Shown here: positions 1-10,548 of the stretch, one piece after another
Layout: each line of letters starts with the position of its first letter
Position numbering within the stretch: the stretch's first letter is position 1
NCBI GenBank assembly: GCA_963281255.1
Contig: OY725494.1
Coordinates: 4,167,934-4,231,933, forward strand
Length of the DNA: 64,000 nt
Source: Aphrocallistes beatrix
Lineage: Eukaryota > Porifera > Hexactinellida > Sceptrulophora > Aphrocallistidae
Direction of reading: 5' to 3'
Notes under the pieces: model-generated
The model's database searches: none
Told to the model about the DNA's origin: nothing
Seen by the model: the letters and a program-made list of their open reading frames with translations, nothing else
Translations under genes and position numbers: made by a program

Positions 1-788
1 CAATTGAGGGAATCGAGATAATGTACTTACTACAGTATTGCTACAATATTGAAACAGTTGAGAAAGAGAGTTGAAAGGAAATACGTAATCCTACGTTGGC
101 TAGAGTAGATTAGTAGAGCAGTTCTATGGTGAAAATGAAAGATTTAAGTTCAAATAAATAAGTCATCATCAAATAATATATCAATTCAAACAAAATTTTT
201 ATTCGATAAATCTAAGTTCAATTGGCGCTTAATACATGTGTAATGTAATTCAGATATTAACGCATGCTAGGTTAATTTAGTGCACATCAATTAAGATTAA
301 ATTCATAGTAATCGCTTCACTAGAAGATACAGTTGATAATATGCAGTCGACTCCGCAATCGGGACAATCAGATCTCAATATATTTCCTATCGTACTTGCC
401 AACCCTATGAGAATTTCTCTGGATTTTGGAACCAAAATTCCTGGATTTTCAGGCATTTCCGGAATTTATGACAGAAATCCCAGATATTAATAATTTTATA
501 ATTTTATTTGTCGACAACTAATTCAGATATATTCTTGTGATTATTGGAGACATCATTCATATTTCCCATCCGTAAATCGTAAATGACTCAAAATCCCTGG
601 CTTCAGTGTAAAATCCGGGATGGTAGGCAAGTAGGCCAATTAAGGAGTGGACAGTATAGAAAATACTAATTTTATTGGTGAGAAGTTTTATTAAAACCAA
701 TATTAATTGTCTTCGTTTGAAGTTGAGTTGTTACAATGCATTTATAAATTGACACATTACTTCGGCAATACTGAAATACGGAATGCCA
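1..788. other. Gene-free AT-rich stretch with one possible MITE
   Basis: I see no coding region. Positions 393-633 could be a short Tc1/mariner-type MITE: it begins TACTTGCC and ends GGCAAGTA, so a TA target duplication with short inverted ends fits. The ends match over only about eight bases, so this is a weak call. Confidence 0.35.
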
Positions 789-2250
789 GTCAACTCGTAC
801 CACATGTCAACTCGTACTACATGTCAACTCGTACCACATGTCAACTCGTATCACATGTCAACTCGTACCACATGTCAACTCGTACTACATGTCAACTCGT
901 ACCACATGTCAACTCGTATCACATGTCAACTCGTACTACATGTCAACTCGTACCACATGTCAACTCGTATCACATGTCAACTCGTACTACTTGTCAACTC
1001 GTACCACATGTCAACTCGTATCACATGTCAACTCGTACTACATGTCAACTCGTACTACATGTCAACTCGTACCACATGTCAACTCGTACCACATGTCAAC
1101 TCGTACCACATGTCAACTCGTATCACATGTCAACTCGTACCACATGTCAACTCGTATCACATGTCAACTCGTACCACATGTCAACTCGTACTACATGTCA
1201 ACTCGTACCACATGTCAACTCGTACTACATGTCAACTCGTATCACATGTCAACTCGTATCACATGTCAACTCGTATCACATGTCAACTCGTACCACATGT
1301 CAACTCGTATCACATGTCAACTCGTATCACATGTCAACTCGTACCACATGTCAACTCGTACCACATGTCAACTCGTACCACATGTCAACTCGTACTACAT
1401 GTCAACTCGTACCACATGTCAACTCGTACTACATGTCAACTCGTACCACATGTCAACTCGTATCACATGTCAACTCGTACTACATGTCAACTCGTACTAC
1501 ATGTCAACTCGTACCACATGTCAACTCGTACCACATGTCAACTCGTACCACATGTCAACTCGTATCACATGTCAACTCGTACCACATGTCAACTCGTATC
1601 ACATGTCAACTCGTACCACATGTCAACTCGTACTACATGTCAACTCGTACCACATGTCAACTCGTACTACATGTCAACTCGTATCACATGTCAACTCGTA
1701 TCACATGTCAACTCGTATCACATGTCAACTCGTACCACATGTCAACTCGTACCACATGTCAACTCGTACTACATGTCAACTCGTATCACATGTCAACTCG
1801 TACTACATGTCAACTCGTATCACATGTCAACTCGTATCACATGTCAACTCGTACTACATGTCAACTCGTATCACATGTCAACTCGTATCACATGTCAACT
1901 CGTACTACATGTCAACTCGTATCACATGTCAACTCGTACTACATGTCAACTCGTATCACATGTCAACTCGTATCACATGTCAACTCGTACTACATGTCAA
2001 CTCGTATCACATGTCAACTCGTATCACATGTCAACTCGTACTACATGTCAACTCGTACTACATGTCAACTCGTACCACATGTCAACTCGTATCACATGTC
2101 AACTCGTACTACATGTCAACTCGTACTACATGTCAACTCGTACTACATGTCAACTCGTACCACATGTCAACTCGTATCACATGTCAACTCGTATCACATG
2201 TCAACTCGTACTACATGTCAACTCGTACCACATGTCAACTCGTACTACTA
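789..2250. repeat. 17-bp minisatellite, 86 units
   Basis: The unit GTCAACTCGTACCACAT repeats head to tail for 1462 bp, exactly 86 times with no length slippage. Almost all variation is at two adjacent pyrimidines, giving CC, CT or TC. I did not see TT in any unit. One unit near 985 carries a different change (ACTT for ACAT). Each junction contains the palindrome ACATGT. Because 17 is not a multiple of three and no frame contains a stop, all three forward frames stay open across the array. The resulting long open frames are an artefact of the unit, not genes. Confidence 0.97.
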
Positions 2251-2252
2251 TG

Positions 2253-2389
2253 TTGGTAGTGGTACGAGTTGACTTAGTGCTTTTAGATGAGTTGGTAGTG
2301 GTACGAGTTGACTTAGTGCTTTTAGATGAGTTGGTAGTGGTACGAGTTGACTTAGTGCTTTTAGATGAGTTGGTAGTTGGTACGAGTTC
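2253..2389. repeat. 39-bp tandem repeat holding the minisatellite core in reverse
   Basis: Three full copies and a partial fourth of a 39-bp unit follow directly on the 17-bp array. Each unit contains GTACGAGTTGAC, the reverse complement of the 12-bp core GTCAACTCGTAC. The unit also carries TTAGTGCTTTTAGATGAG, which is absent from the first array. The two arrays could therefore pair as arms of a hairpin. Confidence 0.95.
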
Positions 2390-2775
2390 ACTGGTTCGCG
2401 AAACACATATTAAAATTTTCAGATTATAATTATAATTTCTGGCTACACTTTAACCACATAGACATATAAGATGCTGCGTCTTCAATACCAATATGTCTGT
2501 ATTAAATTCTATGGTATTCAATTGAATAGCGTAATTCATGTATTAGCACTTGATAGTTCTTAATAAAAACCCTCAGTCTAGCCTATATAGAAAAGTTCCA
2601 AGTTTAATTATAATCAATTCTTGAGAGCTGAATGAGCATGTGAGTATTCTGTAGCTTATTGAAGCTATTTTATTCCATTATAGGCAATCATACTTAGAAC
2701 TTGGAAGTGTTTATAAACGCAGACTCTTCCAAGAATCTAACATGGTTGGCATTCAAACAATGAATAAAAACAATA

Positions 2776-3878
2776 CTTAGGTCATTTCATTAGTACTGAG
2801 CCGTGATCTGTAAGTGGAATTATCCTATTTCCGATTTGTCCATTGTATAGCTCAGGGGATCAGCTTTCGATTTGCATATAGAATTACTGTGATAGGACAA
2901 TTATTGTGGTTCCTACATCCGATTTAAGTACATCAGTTTAGGATACTGCCTTCGAACGTGATTTTTGGGTTCTCTAAGGCTGTATTTCATTTCTGAGCAA
3001 ATTTAGATTAAAACTGATCCTTCCATTAAATTCTACATATAAAACAACATAAATATTGATTTATTTGTAGTATTATGGTTTTAGGTTGGGGAATAAATTG
3101 TTTATGAAATGGTATACTGCCACTTTTGTCCCATTTTAGGTGGAGAAAATTGGGAAAAAATCCACTATAAGTTGCATAATTACTTTTTATCACAGGTTAT
3201 TGTAGTGAACACCTCCAGTTTACTTCATCACACATATGTTCTTAATTATTTGACCTTGTAATGATCTTCCACGAATTCGAAAAAATATCGAACGTAGCGA
3301 CCACAATAATTGTTCTATCACAGCAACCCTATATGCAAATCGAAAGCTGATCCTATGAACTATATACAGTGCCCGGACAAAAGTATTCGACCACCACAGA
3401 AACCGCCATACAAATAGTATTAAAGTGGGTCTATTCATAAAGGAATATATACTCAAACTGTAAGGAATACTCCGATAGCCACAGCTTAATTACTAACTCC
3501 CAAGATGAGAAATATCAACATTTGATACTTGATGCTACTTGTCCCAAGTCACAGCCATTATATATGATGGCGTTTAGTGACACAAAGTGGCATAGGTTGA
3601 TAATTTTTACATAAGAATAAGTAATTGAGTTGAAACTGTCAATTATGAGTAATTAGAATGTGTAGATTACGAATTTGAACTAAAAATAGAGTATTTTCTA
3701 CTGTTTAAGGACATGTTCCTTTTTTAATAGATCTAATTTAATACTATTTGTATGGAAGTTTTCGTGGTGGTCGAATATTTTTGTCCGGGCAGTATATACA
3801 ATGGACTAATCGAAAATAGTTTATTTCCACTAACTTCTGATTACAGATCACGGCTCAGTACTTATGAAATAATCTAAG
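2776..3878. mobile_element. Foldback DNA element with a nested MITE
   Basis: About 130 bp at 2776-2910 recurs in reverse at 3290-3878. Both outer ends read TACTTAGG / CTAAGTA, so a TA-flanked Tc1/mariner-type insertion fits. The right arm is split by a separate element at 3367-3792. A third copy of one arm lies at 52960-53092. No transposase is visible, so it is non-autonomous. Confidence 0.7.
3367..3792. mobile_element. Tc1/mariner-like MITE nested in a foldback element
   Basis: The ends are near-perfect inverted repeats of about 55-60 bp, starting CAGTGCCCGGACAAAA on the left and closing with TTTTTGTCCGGGCAG on the right, flanked by TA. The CAGTGCCCGGACAAAAGT terminus is typical of Tc1-like transposons. 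The interior is about 310 bp without a coding frame. It sits inside the right arm of the 2776-3878 element, so it is the younger insertion. Confidence 0.85.
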
Positions 3879-3881
3879 TAT

Positions 3882-4012
3882 GGGCATGCCTAATTTCCGG
3901 GACGGGACGGGATCATCCCGGAAAATCTAGGTACCTAATTTCCGGTACGGGACGAGTAAGGATACCTAATTTCCGGGATGGGACGTGTAAGGATGCTTAA
4001 TTTCCGAGATGG
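3882..4012. repeat. GC-rich repeat with the unit CCTAATTTCCGGGACGGGAC
   Basis: Four imperfect copies of a ~28-bp unit containing CCTAATTTCCGGGACGGGAC follow a GGGCATGCC start. The same start and unit make up both ends of the foldback element at 16468-16583, so this is probably a one-ended or diverged copy of that family. It abuts the end of the previous foldback element. Confidence 0.7.
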
Positions 4013-5180
4013 GACCAAAGTACATAATCATACAGTCGAGTCGATTCAGTATAATTGCGACACCGATTAATCACGCCGACTACTCAAGTAGCTAGTAGCT
4101 ACATCTAAATACAGTTATTTCGTTTTTTAATGGTTATATGGGGGCAGAGACGTACCCAGGATGAGGATATTAATGAATTAATGACATAAACTATGGTAAT
4201 CATGTTTCAAGATGTCTTCATGTATATGATTTGTATATGTTTATCAGCAAAAATGACATTGGATACTAGAGGAGGTTTCAGCGTTCACAAATGCTCTGTC
4301 AATTGGAATTTATTGTGATAGATAGTATTCATGGTGTGAGAAATTTCCGATTTGCTAGAACTCTTGTGTCGATAGATAATGACGCATTATCTACTGTAAT
4401 GGACCGTTATGTTTCCTTTTAATATCTCTAGATTCATCCTCCAAACAGTTGCAAATATTCTACCCGCAGCAAGAACTCTTTGCTGTGAAGTCTAATTCAG
4501 AATTATCTCAACAACCCATCTCTAGCACGCCTGACTTGTAATGGATTAAATCAGCTTTTTATGAATCACATTTACTGATATTACTGGATTGTGAATTGTA
4601 AGTGTTTGTACATTTTTCTTTTTGGTTTTGACTTGCTTTTATTTTAAGTTCTCAAGCTTCATTAAAATGGCGCAGCATTTTATTTTTGATATTTGGGATA
4701 TGTTGATTTACTATAAGCGAGTTTATGTTATCCATGGTTTACTTAATAAATAACTAAGAATTCTATGGAAATACCACAAGCAAGTGATTGTGTAATATGA
4801 ATAAAATTGCGTGAAAGGAGTGAGACTATGTAGTATATAATATACAAGACTGAACAATATTCGAAATCGTATTGAACGAATATTCGAATATTCGTCCGTT
4901 TAGTTGAGTGATAATTCATACACTCGACTTGATATTTGTGCATATTTGTGGTGCTGAAGTCTAGAAAAGGTGTGAACTCTTTGAGGACTAATTCTAAGAA
5001 TATATAGTTAAAATTATGCCCAATGGAAAATTAATCTTCACAATAAGTGCAAAAAGTTCTCTTTTAGACTGAAGAACTCAACAATGCCACAATTAATTGT
5101 AATATCCCATTTAACGCGAACGAGTATTTGTTAGGATCTTTTTTGTTTGGAATTGTGTTGCTGCATATGCACATACTAAG
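4013..5180. other. Gene-free AT-rich stretch
   Basis: No open frame of convincing composition, repeat or RNA was recognised here. Short open frames exist only in AT-rich noise. Confidence 0.5.
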
Positions 5181-5182
5181 TA

Positions 5183-5335
5183 CGTCGAAATCGGGGTTTT
5201 TTGTCATCAAATCTTTGTAGTATAAATTGTTTTATTCATGTAATTTCATCATAAAATATTCGAATATTTTGGCTATCAGTTTTTTTATCACCTAGAAAGT
5301 CTAATCAAATGGCCAAAAAACCCCGACTTCGACTG
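5183..5335. mobile_element. Short TA-flanked MITE
   Basis: The left end, TA then CGTCGAAATCGGGG, matches the reverse complement of the right end, CCCCGACTTCGACTG then TA. The terminal repeats run about 22 bp and continue into a shared run of T/A. At 153 bp with no coding frame it is a Tc1/mariner or pogo-type MITE. Confidence 0.65.
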
Positions 5336-5337
5336 TA

Positions 5338-7209
5338 TAAACCTGGAAGTAATTGAATTGCAAAGTAAATTTGACATAACTACGCTTAAAAGGAACGTTT
5401 AAAATCTGAACAGACATCGTGTAGCAGATTTTTCGAAAGCTCACGTACAGTGACATGTTGGTGACTATAGTTTCTCAGACTTTCAGTCACTAAAACGTAT
5501 TGAAAACATGAGTTAACATTCGGTCATTTTCTATGAAAGTGTAAAACTGGAAAACCTGACCCCAGATACCTACTACTACACTACTGCTAATTCTATATAC
5601 TAATAAGAATATATTTAACTGAGCGACATCTAAGTAATTTCCTAGCTAATTTATTCCAATAATTTTAATTCATTAAGAAATTACAGCTAATAATATGTAA
5701 CAGTTCTCTAAAGAGATCATGATAAAATATATGCGTTCACTAAGCTACTAGATCTTTTCGATTTTGTCAGTATTTCAAATGAAATTCAATCTCATTCAAA
5801 GGTTACAGCTATGGGTATCATAAATTGTGTCATATTACAATTTTATAATTTCCATAAAAAGCTCTTTCACTCATCCAGTATAGTATTCCCCTATATTTAT
5901 TTCTGAAAATAAACTTTCAGTTGACTCAATTTGACCAAATTAGTCCGTAGATATTTTGAGAAATACAAAACAATTACGCAATACAGTTAACATAGAGTTT
6001 ATCGTGTTTTTTTTACGATAGATTAAACTCAATTGGTCCTAGAATCCATTTTATTTATAAGAAAGACCCCGCACTTACATAGCTTCCCGTCCAAGATGAC
6101 TAATAAGGAGATGAGTTGGAAAATTCTTAACGACTCGCCATCTCCATATCTCCTATTTAATATATCTCTTAATCTATATTCTAGATAAAGCATGAGGTGA
6201 CAGGTTGCAATTAAACAAATACTTGTAGATGATATGCACATGATATATCTGAATAACTATATTAAGTTATTAACTGCTATAAGTTGTGGGGGGTGAACCA
6301 TATGCACCGAACCCAAGGGGGATGGGGACCAGGAACCCCCTACCCTGGACTCGAAGTTGGTCCATATAAGTAATAAAAAGCTGTGAGCCCCCTAGAAGCC
6401 CCATCAATTGGCTAATGATCAGTTTGGCGCCTTTTACTGAAAAGTCTGAAAAATCATTTTAAATCATTCACAGAGAAAAAATAATATGAAATACATTGAC
6501 TGCAGTAATGATGGATGAACTTCCTTAATTTTTGTAAATTCTGGCTATTGTTGTACAAAAGAAATTCTGTCGATGATTCCACTATACCCTGAAACTTTCT
6601 CTATGGAGTATATGCAAGATTTAGAATTAGATAAGTTAGTTAGATATCACATCTTTAGTGCCGCTCCTAGTATAGGAGAATCCTTATTTCATGATCGGCG
6701 TGTAACGTCCGTACGTCCGTTTGCTCACTCCTGGAAATTCTATTGGGCCAATTTAAAATGAATATTTCTTGATGTATTTGAATATTCACATTTCGTACCT
6801 TAAGAGTTACTTGTTGGGGTTGAACTATCAATCTGCCAACTGACATTTTTCCTGATGTATGACTGCATAATTTTTTCTTCATTGAATTAAAATTGTAGAT
6901 TAATTGCCAACCATAAAATGTCCCTAAACAAGAAAATATATTTCATATTACTTTTATTCTCTTGGAACAATTATCATCTCTTGCTGGCGTATTTTAAATA
7001 CATAGTACAACTTAATATTTTCCCCATCCTCTTATGAACACAAATAATAAAATTAGTTAGAAAAGCTTATTTTAATTATTAATATATGTAAATAACAATA
7101 ACTAATCTAGTTTTTACAACATCAAAATGCATTTTGGAAATTTAGAAAAAATGGATTGAAAAGAGAAAAATGTATTTACTAAAGTTTATAAATAGAGTTT
7201 GTCCTAATA
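5338..7209. other. Gene-free stretch with old repeat remnants
   Basis: Positions 6035-6110 are a diverged copy of the ~120-bp family seen best at 41627-41748. Positions 6296-6432 resemble the hAT-like MITE at 37927-38072, with CACCGAACCC on the left and TTTGGCGCC on the right. Apart from these I see nothing. Open frames of 60-75 codons here have no features of real genes. Confidence 0.45.
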
Positions 7210-7671
7210 CTATAGGTATCTCCCATCATAACTAAAATAGTAGGGAACACTGCAATCACTTGGAGATTCAAAGGTAGTTAGTTTCCACTGGTAAAAATTG
7301 ATCTCGTCAATCAGACTTTGTTTGCCATTTTCCAATCTCCTTTTTATCAGCCTCAAATCTTGGCACATTTTTTCGAGTGCTTTGGGTTCTTCAATTTTTT
7401 TCCTGTCCTTAATCTTATCTGCAAGTGCTTCATCGATGCCTTTCTCGCGTAATTCCTGTCTGATTTCTCCCCGTTTCTTCTCCGAAACTTTGCACCAATC
7501 AATTAAACTCAGAGCTTGAAAATGGTCTATTTTGGCTTGGAAATGACGACTGCGATCATCTGCATCGGAATATAAAATTGATTTGACTTGAAGAAAAGAC
7601 TTCAAATCGATTTTTATTCTTTTTGGCTGTCTCCTTATATTTCTATAAGAATTTGATTTATTACTTGTCAT
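7210..7671 (-). CDS. bZIP-like protein, member 1
   Basis: The protein is 153 residues. A basic N-terminus (residues 10-32) leads to a core at 47-98 rich in charged residues, including SLIDWCKV and RQELREKGIDEALADKIKDR. An uninterrupted leucine zipper follows, with L99, L106, L113 and L120, then I124 and Y127. The layout matches a bZIP factor, and the zipper register equals that of members 4 and 5, whose upstream part resembles Maf proteins. Members 2 and 3 share the core almost base for base. The core lacks the usual N-x7-R DNA-contact signature, so it may bind DNA unusually or only dimerise. The last 15 residues, SVPYYFSYDGRYL at the end, are unlike its paralogues. A TATA box lies about 42 bp upstream. 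A nuclear role is inferred. Confidence 0.75.
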   Translation of the reverse strand: MTSNKSNSYRNIRRQPKRIKIDLKSFLQVKSILYSDADDRSRHFQAKIDHFQALSLIDWCKVSEKKRGEIRQELREKGIDEALADKIKDRKKIEEPKALEKMCQDLRLIKRRLENGKQSLIDEINFYQWKLTTFESPSDCSVPYYFSYDGRYL

Positions 7672-7712
7672 AGTAAATTATTAATTTGTTTAACTAACAA
7701 ATATTCACATTC

Positions 7713-7720
7713 TTTATATA
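7713..7720 (-). promoter_or_regulatory. TATA box of bZIP-like member 1
   Basis: TATATAAAG on the minus strand stands about 42 bp before the ATG at 7671, so transcription would start just upstream of the ATG and leave a very short leader. Confidence 0.5.
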
Positions 7721-7988
7721 CTTATCACTAGGGGCAGATCATTTGAAAATCCTTATCCCTAGATTCATGAGAAATTTCGTTGTATTGTTTTAATGACTTT
7801 ATTGAAAATTATTCCAGAAATTTATTTGAATTATTAAAATTGAATTGTTTTAGTAGTTCTGATTACTAATGAATTGGATATTTGTCTTCGTCAGAGTTTC
7901 TTTATAATGTCACATGAAATTCCCGAAAACTCTCTGAGCTGGAACAATAGTTGATAATCGTTAAAATAGTAATATACGTACTTTGGGC

Positions 7989-8308
7989 CAGAGTTGCACG
8001 CGGGCCGTGCGGGCCGAATATAATAGTTTTCGGGCTCCGCGGCCGGAAATCTTGGCAGGACTCCTCGCGATGGCAACCGAGACGATGTTTTTAATCGTAC
8101 CAATTAAGGAATACTTACGTAAATGGAACTTTGTTAGTTTCCACTTATTTGTGTTTGCAGAAACTCACTCCCATAAAAGGATTCCCTAAGTGTAGTCTAC
8201 TTATTATGTTTATAGTAACTTACAAAGCGGATCAAAAATATTTATGCGGGCTTCTTGCGGGCCGCGGGCCGGGCTGCGGTTACAAATTTCGCCCCGCGTG
8301 CAACTCTG
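7989..8308. mobile_element. hAT-like MITE with 8-bp target duplication
   Basis: Perfect 15-bp inverted ends (CAGAGTTGCACGCGG and its complement) bound 320 bp. The 8-bp sequence CTTTGGGC is duplicated on both sides, at 7981-7988 and 8309-8316. The interior is GC-rich, with repeated GCGGGCC words, and has no transposase. The CAG start and 8-bp duplication place it with hAT elements. Confidence 0.9.
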
Positions 8309-8418
8309 CTTTGGGCCTTGCGAATTTATGTCAATGTTTTCAATATTCGATTGAATAAAGTAGAGGGAATACTAATAACTAATTGCTATTAATGAAATGG
8401 TCACGCTTGCTTGAGAAC

Positions 8419-8991
8419 GGGAACGCGTAATTTGGTCAACGCTAAGTTAGGAATTTGGTCAACGTGTATAAAGGTAGGAATTTGGTCAACGCTTTCAAAT
8501 GGTTAGGATTTTGGTCAACGCCATAGTTAGGAATTTGGTCAACGCTTTTGAATGGTTAGGACTTTGGTCAATGTCATAGTTAGGAATTTGATCAAACCAA
8601 CGTTCAGTTCCCTGTGGGGGGTACAGTGACATTTTCAGAAAAGAATGTGGCCAAATGAGAGCGAAAGCAGGCATTTTATGTTGGAAACATTATAAGAGCA
8701 AAGTGAAAGTAAGCCTTTTGAGTTAGGAGCAAATTTTGTATGGTTGTACTGTTTTCAATTCTAAATCAACATGTTGTTTAATAACTGTTAAAAAGTGGTC
8801 TAATTCCTACCTCTGCGTTGGTCTTGTTCCTAACTTTAAAAAAGCGTTGACCAAATTCCCAACTAGAGCGTTGACCAAATTCCTAACTCTTAAAAAGCGT
8901 TTACCAAATTCCTAACTAGAGCGTTGACCAAATTCTTAACTATAGCATTGACCAAATTCCTACTAAAGCGTAGACCAAATTCCGGCGTCCC
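8419..8991. mobile_element. Foldback element of TTTGGTCAACG repeats, 8-bp target duplication
   Basis: The left third is six or so copies of a unit around TAGGAATTTGGTCAACGC. The right third holds the same unit in reverse (TTGACCAAATTCCTAAC). The ends are GGGAACGC and GCGTCCC. The 8-bp TTGAGAAC is repeated exactly at 8411-8418 and 8992-8999 and fits the hAT pattern nTnnnnAn. The roughly 200-bp middle shows no gene. Confidence 0.9.
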
Positions 8992-9017
8992 TTGAGAACC
9001 AAGTAAAAATAATATCT

Positions 9018-9660
9018 TATGCGTATATTAAAACGCTAGGATTTTTTGTTTGTTTGTTTGTCCGAATTGATTGAAGAATTGGCAAGTCGTAGAGATATGA
9101 AAATTGGCATGTAGGTGTCAAATGATGAATCCACGATTAATTCGAAGATCTAATCGAAATTTTCACACCTCTGCAAAAAAGATGGAAAACAATTTTTCAC
9201 ACCTTTTCTATACAATACTATGTACGGCTTCACTCTCACAATAGAAATATTGTACTACACTATTGTAGGCTGTCATTGTTATTAATACTTCAAAGCAATA
9301 ACCTACTATATAGATGTCTCAATTATATTATAGTGTATAGCAATAAAAAAGGTTTTGTGTCTTTTTTCACACCTTTAATATACATATTTTGACACCATTT
9401 GATGAATTTTAAAAAATTCGCTAGAGACTAGCTTCCAACGGTTGACATGGGCTTTTGAGGGGTGTAGATTTCGAATATTATATTTTCGAAGCTATATGAG
9501 GAAATATTTGTTAACTTTTGTTTACAATATTAATATAAAGTAAACAAATTCCCCAAATAGGCTAAACTGAGACTCCAGGCGCCCGCAGGGAGACTTTGCG
9601 GACACAAAGTGTCCGCAAGCCGCGCAGCGCAAGCAAGCGAAGCGCGCGCTTGTATATATA
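9018..9660 (+). mobile_element. Interspersed element family C, longest copy
   Basis: The 5' end reads TATATTAAAACGC followed by a T/G-rich tract and GAATTGATTGAAGAA. The middle carries several CACACCTTT words. The 3' end is GC-rich, with the hairpin GCGGACACAAAGTGTCCGC and then a stretch ending GCGCGCTTGTATAT. Whole or partial copies recur at 12660, 20281, 20950, 25205, 27045, 48820, 49365, 59825 and 63549. No coding frame is present. A Helitron- or Helentron-like non-autonomous element is possible because of the single 3' hairpin and lack of inverted ends, but I cannot prove the class. Confidence 0.65.
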
Positions 9661-9698
9661 AAAAATGAATTAATTCAATTGAAACATCATTTTAGAAA

Positions 9699-10145
9699 AG
9701 AGTGTTTCAAAAAATTCAAAAATTTGAATCTTTAGATGCTTACCCTTCAAATAGTTTGATCACCAAATGTTCACCATAAAAAATTCAAGCAATTTGGAGA
9801 TATTTTAGTGGTCGCGCAAGGTAGGCAAAAAAAGATCTAGCAACTTTGTATTGAGATATTTGGGTGTGGTTTTATATCAGTGATATAAAACCACACCCAA
9901 ATATCTCAATACAAAGTTGCTAGATATTTTGCTTATATCAGTACTCTTTTTACAATTTTATCCCTAAACCGGAAAACCCCCATTGTAAATCTGCACTTAG
10001 AGAAGCCTACCTTGCGCGACCACTAAACCATCTCCAAATTGCTTGAATTTTTTATGGTGAACATTTGGTGATCAAAGTAAACTATTTGAAGGGTGAGCAT
10101 CTAATGGGTGAGCATCTAAAAACTTTTGAATTTTTGAAACACTCT
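9699..10145. mobile_element. Inverted-repeat element with nested palindrome
   Basis: Arms of about 135 bp at 9699-9833 and 10003-10145 are near-perfect reverse complements, starting GAGTGTTTCAAAAA. They enclose a central palindrome and about 80 bp of unique sequence. The whole could fold into a long hairpin. The ends look like a mariner-type MITE, but I could not fix the target duplication. Confidence 0.75.
9835..9925. repeat. 91-bp perfect palindrome
   Basis: Two 45-bp arms around a single central G (9880) are exact reverse complements by eye. The arms begin ATCTAGCAACTTTGTATTGA and meet at TATATCAGTGATATA. It lies off-centre within the larger inverted repeat 9699-10145. Confidence 0.92.
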
Positions 10146-10470
10146 AGTATGAAGTTTGCTGATGACAATGATTCTGAAAAAGAATGCCAAACAATAATCA
10201 GATTTAAATGGAAACTAGAACAATCAAATTGATTCAGGAAATCATTATTTGTGCCAAGCCTAATGAAAGTGTATTTTCGAACATACCACATCCGATGCAC
10301 TGGGATAGGAGAAATGTCAATTAGAAATAATTTAAACTAATAGATAGCATTTTACAAGCAACACATGATTAATCCAGATGTCTACTAATCCTAACTAATC
10401 CTACGCATTATTCGTAATTTTACGCCGGAAAAGGTCCGATGGTTAATCCTAAACAGTGATCTGCGGAAAG

Positions 10471-10478
10471 TATAAATA
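10471..10478 (+). promoter_or_regulatory. TATA box of bZIP-like member 2
   Basis: TATAAATA stands 78 bp before the ATG at 10549, the same spacing as in member 6. Its context, AAGTATAAATACAGGAG, resembles a core promoter. Confidence 0.65.
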
Positions 10479-10548
10479 CAGGAGACTTTCGTTAAATTAA
10501 GAAACATTAGTTAAATAAAAAACACAGACAAAATTTTAACACTTCAGG

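Noticed and set aside
789-2250. CRISPR-like array
   Set aside because: Units are contiguous 17-mers with no unique spacers, no leader and no cas genes, and the DNA is from an animal.
707-2429. Three long overlapping open frames coding MSTRTTCQLV-type repeats
   Set aside because: They are the same 17-bp repeat read in three frames. Length arises because the unit has no stop in any forward frame. No unique coding sequence or domain is present.
7983-8358. Plus-strand frames at 7983 and 8131
   Set aside because: They start or end inside the hAT MITE at 7989-8308 and match nothing.
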